DNA of 7,531 nt from Deltaproteobacteria bacterium (GTDB lineage Bacteria > Desulfobacterota > DSM-4660 > Desulfatiglandales > HGW-15), in contig JAIPEI010000172.1 of the NCBI GenBank assembly GCA_021737245.1, positions 1-7,531 on the forward strand, in the 5' to 3' direction. A program made the translations under genes and the position numbers. The stretch's first letter is position 1, and each line of letters starts with the position of its first letter. Positions 1 through 5,693 of this stretch are shown in pieces. Under the pieces are notes generated by a model. That model saw nothing but the letters and a program-made list of their open reading frames with translations, had not been told where the DNA came from and did not search any database.

Positions 1-157
1 ACGCGTGCCGGGTGGATCCCTCCGGGTTGGGAAGGGGCTCCTTGCCCACCAGCACCATGTCTTTCCAGCCCTTTTCCGCGAGGGGGTAGGCCACGCTGTT
101 GCCGACGATGCCGGCCCCGATGATGACGACCTGCGCCTGATTGGGAAACGTGCTCAT
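1..157 (-). CDS. FAD-dependent oxidoreductase, GcvT/dimethylglycine-dehydrogenase-like (N-terminal fragment)
   Basis: Only the first 52 codons are present; the gene runs off the left edge of the window. The start ATG (155-157) follows a good Shine-Dalgarno stretch (AGGAAGGGAG). The fragment opens with VVIIGAGIVGNSVAY, a Rossmann dinucleotide-binding GxGxxG motif, followed by a PLPNPxGST segment. From memory this segment is typical of FAD oxidoreductases fused to GcvT-like domains (dimethylglycine, sarcosine or betaine-derived demethylation, about 800 residues). Such enzymes oxidise N-methyl groups, hand the one-carbon unit to tetrahydrofolate and pass electrons to ETF. The gene starts 40 bp after the GntR regulator on the same strand, so the two are probably co-transcribed. 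Several residues usually conserved here are changed (see findings). The broad class is secure; the substrate is unknown because the catalytic and folate domains are outside the window. Confidence 0.8.
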   Translation of the reverse strand, partial: MSTFPNQAQVVIIGAGIVGNSVAYPLAEKGWKDMVLVGKEPLPNPEGSTRHA

Positions 158-197
158 GATTCACTCCCTTCCTGTTTTCTGACGATGGGTTTGACGC

Positions 198-818
198 TCA
201 CCACGTGAGCTGGCTTCGAATGTGCTCGATGAACCCCCGGGTGTGCCGCTCCAGGATCTCCGAGCAGGCCTCGCCGTCCCGCTTCTCCAGGGCCTCCACC
301 AGGCCCTCGAACTCCTCGGCCAGATGGGCGTAGTAGCCGTCGGCCGAGCGGGAGAACGCCCAGATGCGGACCGCCTGGTCCCGGAGCATGCCCAGGATCT
401 TGACGAGCACCTCGTTCTTGGTCGCCCGGTTGATGAGGTCGTGCAGCTCCAGGTCGAGGCGCATGAGGGCCTTGGGGTCCTGCTCCTCCTTCATTCGGCC
501 GATCTGGGCCCGTACCTGCTCGAGCTCCTCCCCGGTAATCCGGGCGGCGGCCAGCTGCCCGGTCAGGCCCACCAGAAACGCCCGGATCTCGAACACGTCC
601 TTGAGCTGCTGGAAGCTGACCTCGGAGACGATCGTCCCCAGGTTGGGAAAGATCTTGACCAGCCCCTCGGTCTCCAAACGGATGAGGGCCTCCCGGACCG
701 GGGTCCGGCTGACGCCGAACTCCTCGATGAGCTCCTTCTCCCGCAGGACCTGGCCCGGCTCGAAATCCAGAAGAACGATGCGCTTTTTCAGCTCGGTGTA
801 GATGGGGTTGTCGTTCAT
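198..818 (-). CDS. GntR-family transcriptional regulator, FCD (FadR-like) subfamily
   Basis: This is a 206-residue DNA-binding regulator of usual length for the family. Residues 5-66 form the GntR winged helix-turn-helix: the PGQVLREKELIEEFGVSRTP stretch (21-40), continuing VREAL and RLETEGLV. Residues about 70-200 form the all-helical FCD effector domain. D122 and H126 (LDLELHDLI) and H192 (ERHTRGF) match FCD metal ligands, but the remaining histidine position appears to be F170. An in-frame TTG at 902 would give 234 residues, but it falls on the -35 box of the gene's likely promoter and the extra 28 residues do not resemble the family. The ATG at 818 is therefore chosen; GGATGGAG lies just upstream. 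The protein probably controls its own operon with the FAD oxidoreductase and the divergent iron-sulfur gene. Its ligand is unknown. Confidence 0.93.
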   Translation of the reverse strand: MNDNPIYTELKKRIVLLDFEPGQVLREKELIEEFGVSRTPVREALIRLETEGLVKIFPNLGTIVSEVSFQQLKDVFEIRAFLVGLTGQLAAARITGEELEQVRAQIGRMKEEQDPKALMRLDLELHDLINRATKNEVLVKILGMLRDQAVRIWAFSRSADGYYAHLAEEFEGLVEALEKRDGEACSEILERHTRGFIEHIRSQLTW

Positions 819-826
819 GTCTCCAT

Positions 827-838
827 CCGATATATCGG
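827..838. promoter_or_regulatory. Perfect 12-bp palindrome in the regulator leader (possible operator)
   Basis: CCGATATATCGG is a perfect 12-bp inverted repeat lying 9 bp upstream of the GntR start codon, inside the predicted 5' leader of its transcript. GntR/FCD proteins bind short palindromes as dimers, so this could be an autoregulatory operator. It does not match the TNGTNNNACNA consensus recalled for LldR-like members, so the assignment is an inference from position and symmetry only. Confidence 0.4.
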
Positions 839-851
839 TTTCATATTCTTC

Positions 852-880
852 TTGCAAAATGATTTTTGAGCCAATATAAT
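852..880 (+). promoter_or_regulatory. Sigma70-type promoter for the HdrD-like gene
   Basis: TTGCAA (852-857, four of six matches to the -35 consensus), a 17-bp spacer, and a perfect -10 TATAAT (875-880) lie in the only clearly AT-rich stretch of the region. The predicted start is near 887, giving a leader of about 79 nt before the ATG at 966. It shares its -10 bases with the opposing promoter of the regulator gene. Confidence 0.6.
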
Positions 881-902
881 CCCGCAGAAAACCGGCTGTC
901 AA
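873..902 (-). promoter_or_regulatory. Sigma70-type promoter for the GntR regulator operon
   Basis: Read on the minus strand, a perfect -35 TTGACA (902-897) is followed by a 17-bp spacer and TTATAT (879-874), or by an 18-bp spacer and TATATT (878-873). Transcription would begin near 867, leaving a leader of about 49 nt before the ATG at 818. This placement argues that the in-frame TTG at 902 is promoter sequence and not a start codon. Confidence 0.65.
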
Positions 903-917
903 GACAAAAAACCCCCT

Positions 918-933
918 TCCGACCCGGGTCGGA
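918..933. promoter_or_regulatory. Perfect 16-bp palindrome in the HdrD-like gene leader (operator or hairpin)
   Basis: TCCGACCCGGGTCGGA is a perfect 16-bp inverted repeat in the divergent intergenic region, 32 bp before the ATG at 966 and downstream of the plus-strand promoter. It could bind a dimeric regulator as a roadblock, or fold in RNA as a 6-bp stem with a CCGG loop. On the minus strand it is followed, after a short G-run, by six T's (911-906), so it also faintly resembles a terminator blocking antisense transcription. Which role is real cannot be told from sequence. Confidence 0.45.
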
Positions 934-965
934 GTCCGCCTGAATCAAGAACATCGGAGGTCCCC

Positions 966-3029
966 ATGGCAACCCGCGAGATCTTCTGGAACGTCCCCTT
1001 TGCCGGAGAAGTCGTCCTCTACCTTCTGGCCGCCGCCTCCCTGGGGCTGCTGGGTTACGGGATCTACCTGCACGTGCGCCGGATCCTGGCCGGAAAACCC
1101 ATCGCCGTCGACTGGAGGCGGCTCCGCTCCCAGGCGGCCGGCACCCTGGCCGTCATTGCGACCAACCGGTCCGTCCTCCGCCGCCACGGTCTCGGCGGCA
1201 CGATGCACCTGTTGATCATGTGGGGGATGATCGTGCTGTTCCTGGGGACCGTGATCGTCTCCGTCGAGTATGACCTGTTCCGGAAGATCCTGGGCATGGA
1301 CCACGGCATCTGGGCGGGGCCCTTTTTCCTGGGCTACGAGCTGGTCCTGGACCTGTTCGGCCTGGGCCTGGTGGCCGGGCTGCTCCTGGCGCTCGCCCGG
1401 CGGTACGTCCTGCGCCGGACCCAGCTCAAGCGAACCGGTCGCGAGTGGATCCTGCCCGTCTGGCTGCTGGCGCTCGCCGTGACCGGGTTTCTCGTGGAAG
1501 GGTTGCGGCTGGCCGCTTTCCAGGGCGAGCCGGGTTACGGGGCCGGGTGGTCCCCGGTGGGCTACGCCCTGTCCGCGCTGTGGTCCGGTGCGGGTCCTGA
1601 TGCGATCCGCGCCTGGCACGCCGGGCTCTGGTGGGCGCACGGCCTGCTGGCCCTGGCCGGCCTGGCCTGGCTTCCTTACGCGCCCCGGGCGATGCACGTG
1701 CTCACGGCCGGGGTGAACGTCCTTTTCAAGGAGATGCGTCCGCAGGGCCGGCTAAAGGCGCTGGACGTGGAGGGCGCCTTCGAGCGGGACGAAATCCTGG
1801 GATATGAAACGCTCGCCGACCTCTCGAGAAAGGATCTCCTGGACGTTGCCGGCTGCACCGAGTGCGGCCGCTGCGAGATGAACTGTCCTGCCAGCATCGC
1901 CGGCAAGATCCTGTCTCCCCGCGAGATCGTACTGGGCCTGCGCAGACAGGTGAACGAGGAGCACCCTCCCTTTGCCAAGCCCGGGGAGCCCGGAAAGATC
2001 CTGGACGGCTGGATTCAGCCCGAGGCGGTCGGGGCCTGCACCACCTGCATGGCCTGCGTGGAGGCCTGCCCGGTGTTCATCGACCCGCTGGCCAAGATCC
2101 TGGAGATCCGCCGGAGCGAGGTGATGATGCAGGACCGGTACCCCGACACCTTTGCCGAGGTGTTCGCGGGCACGGAAAAGCGGGGAAACCCCTGGAACGA
2201 GCATCCGGAGGCCCGGCTCGACTGGGCCAGGGGCCTCGAGGTCCGCACCATGGCCGAGGTGGCTGAGGCCGGCGATCACGTGGAGTTCCTCTTCTGGGTC
2301 GGGTGTTCGGCCGCTTTCGACCCCCGGAACCAGAAGATCGCCCGGAGCCTGGTCCGCATCCTCGACGCTGCAGGCGTCTCCTTTGCCGTGCTCGGCGAGG
2401 AGGAGCGGTGCACCGGCGACCCGGCGCGTCGCATGGGCCACGAGTATCTGTTTCAAATGCAGGCCGAATCGAACGTGGAGCTGCTCTCGGGGTACGGGGT
2501 CGAACGGATCCTCACTCTCTGCCCTCACTGCTACAACACCTTCAGGAAGGAGTACCCGGACTTCGGCGGCCGATACGAGGTGGTGCACCACACCGAGCTC
2601 ATCCGGGACCTGCTGGAGAGCGGCCGGATCTCGGTGGACCGCCCGGTGGAAGGCGCGGCCGTGTTTCACGACTCCTGCTACCTGGGGCGCCACAACCGGA
2701 TCTTCGATGCGCCTCGGCAGGTCCTCCGAAAGCTCCCCGGCCTGGAGATCGTGGAGATGGAGCGCAGCCGGGAGTACGGGATGTGCTGCGGGGCCGGCGG
2801 CGGCCTGACCTGGATCGAGGAGGAGCCCGGCCGCAGGGTCAACGACCACCGCGTGGACCAGGCCCTTGAGGCCATGCGCGACAAGGCGGGTCAAGAGACC
2901 CGCATTCTGGCCACGGCCTGCCCCTTCTGCATGACCATGATGGAGGACGGCCTGGCGGCCCGGGAGGCCGACCTGAAGGATCGGGACATCGCCGAGCTCG
3001 TGGCCGAGGCCATGGAGCTGGAGGTCTGA
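966..3029 (+). CDS. Membrane-anchored HdrD-like iron-sulfur oxidoreductase (probable ETF:menaquinone oxidoreductase, DUF224/CCG type)
   Basis: The 687-residue protein has about five membrane helices in residues 15-245, a NarI-like heme b region with candidate axial histidines H81, H218 and H225. Two ferredoxin-type [4Fe-4S] motifs follow, CTECGRCEMNCP (from C297) and CTTCMACVEACP (from C358). Two CCG domains come next: one with C447, C482 (CTG instead of CCG) and CPHC (C519/C522); one with DSCYLGRHN (C571), CCGAGGG (C607-C608) and CPFC (C652/C655). The CTG variant is, from memory, normal for this family. Relatives carry electrons from reduced ETF through iron-sulfur clusters and heme to menaquinone in Desulfobacterota and syntrophs. 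GGAGG lies 5 bp before the start ATG. The gene is divergent from the GntR/FAD-oxidoreductase operon, which suggests it receives electrons from that dehydrogenase. The fold is certain; the electron donor is inferred. Confidence 0.92.
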   Translation: MATREIFWNVPFAGEVVLYLLAAASLGLLGYGIYLHVRRILAGKPIAVDWRRLRSQAAGTLAVIATNRSVLRRHGLGGTMHLLIMWGMIVLFLGTVIVSVEYDLFRKILGMDHGIWAGPFFLGYELVLDLFGLGLVAGLLLALARRYVLRRTQLKRTGREWILPVWLLALAVTGFLVEGLRLAAFQGEPGYGAGWSPVGYALSALWSGAGPDAIRAWHAGLWWAHGLLALAGLAWLPYAPRAMHVLTAGVNVLFKEMRPQGRLKALDVEGAFERDEILGYETLADLSRKDLLDVAGCTECGRCEMNCPASIAGKILSPREIVLGLRRQVNEEHPPFAKPGEPGKILDGWIQPEAVGACTTCMACVEACPVFIDPLAKILEIRRSEVMMQDRYPDTFAEVFAGTEKRGNPWNEHPEARLDWARGLEVRTMAEVAEAGDHVEFLFWVGCSAAFDPRNQKIARSLVRILDAAGVSFAVLGEEERCTGDPARRMGHEYLFQMQAESNVELLSGYGVERILTLCPHCYNTFRKEYPDFGGRYEVVHHTELIRDLLESGRISVDRPVEGAAVFHDSCYLGRHNRIFDAPRQVLRKLPGLEIVEMERSREYGMCCGAGGGLTWIEEEPGRRVNDHRVDQALEAMRDKAGQETRILATACPFCMTMMEDGLAAREADLKDRDIAELVAEAMELEV

Positions 3030-3052
3030 GGCCGGATTCTTCCAGAAAATCC

Positions 3053-3081
3053 ATGACATTCCCAGGCCAGGCCTGTATAGT
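3053..3081 (+). promoter_or_regulatory. Sigma70-type promoter for the DUF898-M48 operon
   Basis: ATGACA (3053-3058) and TATAGT (3076-3081) each match five of six consensus bases and are separated by exactly 17 bp. Transcription would start near 3088, about 34 nt before the ATG at 3122. The spacer holds an inverted repeat, CAGGCC-A-GGCCTG (3063-3075), directly against the -10 box. A 6-bp hairpin, TGGAGC/GCTCCA (3090-3107), would form at the very 5' end of the RNA, just ahead of the Shine-Dalgarno sequence. Confidence 0.6.
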
Positions 3082-3121
3082 CCCCCCCGTGGAGCGCATC
3101 GGCTCCAGAAAGGGGAGGAGG

Positions 3122-4444
3122 ATGGAAGAGTCGACCTACAGCGTGGTCTCCAGGGGAATCGTCCTCGAAGGGTTCGATCCGGACACAGTCAAACGCTCCC
3201 TCGTCGCACAGCTCGGCATGTCCCCCGAGACGGCGGGAAAACTCCTCAGCGGCCGGCGTCTGGTGCTCAAGAAGGGTCTCGACGAAGCCACGGCCCGGCG
3301 GTTCGGTCAGGCCCTGAGGCGGTCCGGGCTGGACGCGGTCCTGACCCGCACCCCCTCCCGCGTCAAGGCTTCCGCTCCCCCGGCGTCTCCCGGGGCGGCC
3401 GAACCGGCCGGCCCCGCCGCCCCCCTACCGGGCGCGGAAGACCGGGGCGGACCCGCTCCCGACGAATCGACCCGGAGGATCGCCTTCGGGTTCCTGGGGA
3501 CGGGCTGGGAGTACTTCAAGATCTGGCTCGTGAACACCATCCTCTCCATCCTCACCCTGGGCGTCTACTCCGCCTGGGCCAAGGTCCGGCGCAAGCGCTA
3601 TCTCTACGGAAGCACCCGGCTCCAGGGGTCCGGCTTCGAGTACCTCGCCGATCCCGTCAAGATCCTCAAGGGGAGGGCCCTGGTGGTCTGCTTCTTCATC
3701 CTCTACTCCCTCCTGGACCAGTTCCTTCCGATCCTGGCCGGCGTCCTGAGCCTCGGTATCGTCGTGCTCCTCCCCTGGGTCGTGGTCAAGTCGCTCTCCT
3801 TTAACGCCCGGAACAGCGCTTATCGGAACATCCGTTTCGGGTTCAACGGCTCCTACATGGGCGCAGCCAAGGCCTACATCCTGTGGCCCATACTCGTGCC
3901 GTTCACCCTGGGAATCCTTTTCCCCTACGTCTTTTACCGCCAGAAGGAGTTCATCGTGGAAAACCACACTTACGGAACCACGCCGTTCTCCTTCGACGCC
4001 ACGGCCGGGGACTACTACCGGATCTTTCTCACCGGGCTCGTCCCCCTCGGCATCGGCCTCGTCCTCGCCGTCCTGCTCGCCTTCCTGTTCCGGCCCCTGT
4101 CTTTCGTGGCTCTGGCGGTCCTCTATCTCTATATGTTCGCCTTCTTTTCGGTGAAGACCACCAACCTGATGTACAGCTCGGCCCGGCTGGACCTCCACCG
4201 CTTCTCGGCCGACCTCGAGATCAAGGGGTACGGGCTCATCATCCTCACGAACACCCTGGCCACCGTGCTGACCCTGGGCCTGTTCCACCCGTGGGCCCTG
4301 ATCCGGACACTTCGCTACAAGGTCCGGCATTTGACCCTGATCGCGGCGGGCAGCCTGGACGGCTTCATCGCGGCCGAGCAGAAGCAGGTCAGCGCCATCG
4401 GCGAAGAGGCCGGCGACTTCCTGGACATCGATGTGGGTCTATGA
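3122..4444 (+). CDS. DUF898 (YjgN-family) multi-pass inner-membrane protein
   Basis: This 440-residue protein has three parts. Residues 1-78 form a soluble domain (YSVVSRGIVLEGFDPDTVKR...) of a kind found ahead of small membrane domains in other bacteria. Residues 80-118 are a Pro/Ala-rich linker. Residues 120-440 are the DUF898/YjgN membrane domain, with hydrophobic spans near 131-154, 186-222, 251-274, 298-345 and 371-395. Four copies of a [TS]LG...PW-like unit begin near residues 145, 210, 262 and 384. The C-terminus (GDFLDIDVGL) is typical of the family. The ATG at 3122 is chosen because AGGGGAGG lies just before it; an in-frame ATG at 3053 coincides with the -35 box of the likely promoter. 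The stop overlaps the start of the M48 peptidase gene as ATGA. The function of YjgN proteins is unknown; transport or envelope maintenance are guesses. Confidence 0.9.
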   Translation: MEESTYSVVSRGIVLEGFDPDTVKRSLVAQLGMSPETAGKLLSGRRLVLKKGLDEATARRFGQALRRSGLDAVLTRTPSRVKASAPPASPGAAEPAGPAAPLPGAEDRGGPAPDESTRRIAFGFLGTGWEYFKIWLVNTILSILTLGVYSAWAKVRRKRYLYGSTRLQGSGFEYLADPVKILKGRALVVCFFILYSLLDQFLPILAGVLSLGIVVLLPWVVVKSLSFNARNSAYRNIRFGFNGSYMGAAKAYILWPILVPFTLGILFPYVFYRQKEFIVENHTYGTTPFSFDATAGDYYRIFLTGLVPLGIGLVLAVLLAFLFRPLSFVALAVLYLYMFAFFSVKTTNLMYSSARLDLHRFSADLEIKGYGLIILTNTLATVLTLGLFHPWALIRTLRYKVRHLTLIAAGSLDGFIAAEQKQVSAIGEEAGDFLDIDVGL

Positions 4445-5520
4445 TCACCATTCGCGGAAAATGGTATGACGGTCGAACCTCCTTTGCCGCAGAGGCGGTG
4501 ATGACCGTTTACGGATCCGGCGAGGTCCGGGTGGAGGCCGAGCAAGGGGGCGAGCTTCTCGCTGCCCGGCCCCGGTTCGACATGAAGGCCGGCTCGCGGC
4601 TCGCCGAAACCCCCCGCTATCTCCTTTTCCAGGACGGCGGAAAGTTCGAGACGGAAGACAACGAGGCGGTGGACATGGCCCTGGCGCGGTTTCGTCCATC
4701 AGTCTGGTCCGGGCTCGTCCACCGGCTGGAGAGCAGATGGCCGTACGTCCTGGTCGCTCTGATCATAATGGCGGCCTTTCTCTGGGGGGGCGTCAAGTAC
4801 GGTGTTCCCTTCACAGCGGAGGTAATCGCCGATCGCCTGCCTCCGTCCGCCTACCGCGTGGCGAGCCGGCAGACGCTCAGTGTCCTCGACCGTTCCCTCC
4901 TGCGGCCGTCGGAGCTCGACGAAGCGATTCGCGCCCGGCTCAGGAATCACTTCCGCCCCATCCTGCAGGACCACCCGGAACACGACTTCACCATCCTCTT
5001 TCGAAAAGGAGGCCGGCTCGGGCCGAACGCCTTCGCCCTGCCCGACGGAACCATCCTCTTCACGGACGAGATGGTCCGGATCGCCGGGCACGACGATGAG
5101 CTGGCGGCCGTCCTGACCCACGAGATCGGGCACGTGGTGCACCGCCACGGAATGCGCCGGGTGGTTCAGGACTCCCTGCTGGGGTTCGCTCTCCTGGCCC
5201 TGACCGGAGACGTGTCCGGGTCCTCCGAGATCTTCCTGAGCCTTCCCGTCATCCTGACGGAGCTGGCCTACTCCCGGGAGTTCGAGCGGGAAGCGGACGA
5301 TTTTGCCCTGTCCTATCTGAGATCCGAAGGCATCCCGCCCGCGCACTTCGCCAGGCTGATGAAGCGGATCCAGAAGAAGGCCGCCGCCAAGGGCAAAACC
5401 GGCGACAATGGATGGATGTCCTACCTGTCCACCCATCCCGCCCTCGAGGAACGCATTCGGAGGTTTGACGGCTTCGCAAAAACCGGCTCAGCCGCCGCTG
5501 GAAATGTTATAATCGACTGA
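4441..5520 (+). CDS. M48-family zinc metallopeptidase, membrane-anchored
   Basis: This 359-residue protein starts with a soluble domain of about 85 residues (GKWYDGRTS..., resembling the DUF7092 domain found on M48 proteins). A single membrane helix spans about residues 100-118. The M48 catalytic domain follows, with NAFALPDG (from N196), the zinc motif HEIGH (H227, E228, H231) and the EX3D motif EREAD (E282, the third zinc ligand). All catalytic residues are intact. There is no signal peptide, so the helix probably acts as an uncleaved anchor with the peptidase domain in the periplasm (inference). The ATG overlaps the DUF898 stop by four bases and no strong Shine-Dalgarno is visible, so translation is probably coupled. 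Relatives include BepA/LoiP-type proteases that handle outer-membrane proteins. The substrate here is unknown, and the DUF898 protein may be its partner or target. Confidence 0.92.
   Translation: MITIRGKWYDGRTSFAAEAVMTVYGSGEVRVEAEQGGELLAARPRFDMKAGSRLAETPRYLLFQDGGKFETEDNEAVDMALARFRPSVWSGLVHRLESRWPYVLVALIIMAAFLWGGVKYGVPFTAEVIADRLPPSAYRVASRQTLSVLDRSLLRPSELDEAIRARLRNHFRPILQDHPEHDFTILFRKGGRLGPNAFALPDGTILFTDEMVRIAGHDDELAAVLTHEIGHVVHRHGMRRVVQDSLLGFALLALTGDVSGSSEIFLSLPVILTELAYSREFEREADDFALSYLRSEGIPPAHFARLMKRIQKKAAAKGKTGDNGWMSYLSTHPALEERIRRFDGFAKTGSAAAGNVIID
5505..5513 (+). promoter_or_regulatory. Extended -10 promoter element upstream of the kinase-like gene
   Basis: TGTTATAAT is a perfect extended -10 motif (TGnTATAAT) inside the last codons of the M48 gene. 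No good -35 is seen at 16-18 bp (GGCTCA at 17 bp), which extended -10 promoters tolerate. Transcription would begin near 5520, giving a leader of about 174 nt before the kinase-like start at 5694. No known riboswitch or small RNA was recognised in that leader. Confidence 0.45.
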
Positions 5521-5693
5521 TACGGCAGGGGCAGATCTCTCACTTCCAGGCTTCTTGCAACACTGTCAGGTCTCAGGGCGGGCGTGGGGAAACGGGCTGA
5601 AAAGAGGACGGACAATGCAGCGGGGAGTCCTCAGCAGGGACATGGTCACCGCGAAGCAGGCGAAGAGAACAAGAAGTGAATGGAGAAGACCCC

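Noticed and set aside
222..869. Long plus-strand open frame (215 codons) opposite the GntR gene
   Set aside because: It is a Leu/Gly/Asp-rich mirror of the GC-rich regulator gene with no family motif, whereas the minus strand encodes a clear GntR/FCD protein.
906..933. Rho-independent terminator on the minus strand (palindrome followed by T6)
   Set aside because: The T-run is separated from the stem by AGGGGG, and no minus-strand gene lies upstream for it to terminate, so it is kept only as a palindrome of uncertain role.
1752..3059. 435-codon minus-strand open frame opposite the HdrD-like gene
   Set aside because: It is antisense to an unmistakable iron-sulfur protein, has low-complexity His/Gly/Pro/Leu content and no recognisable domain. 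GC-rich genes often leave such open antisense frames.
3425..4330. 301-codon minus-strand frame rich in Glu, Gly and Asp
   Set aside because: It is the complement of the DUF898 membrane domain; the acidic repeats reflect codons for hydrophobic residues on the true strand.
3883..4440. Upstream extension of the M48 frame to an ATG at 3883
   Set aside because: The extra 186 residues lie within the DUF898 gene in another frame and are Arg/Pro-rich nonsense; the ATG at 4441 forms a typical ATGA overlap and begins the recognised N-terminal domain.
5521..5693. Riboswitch or small RNA in the gap before the kinase-like gene
   Set aside because: No core motif of a riboswitch class I know was found, and no strong stem followed by a T-run is present.
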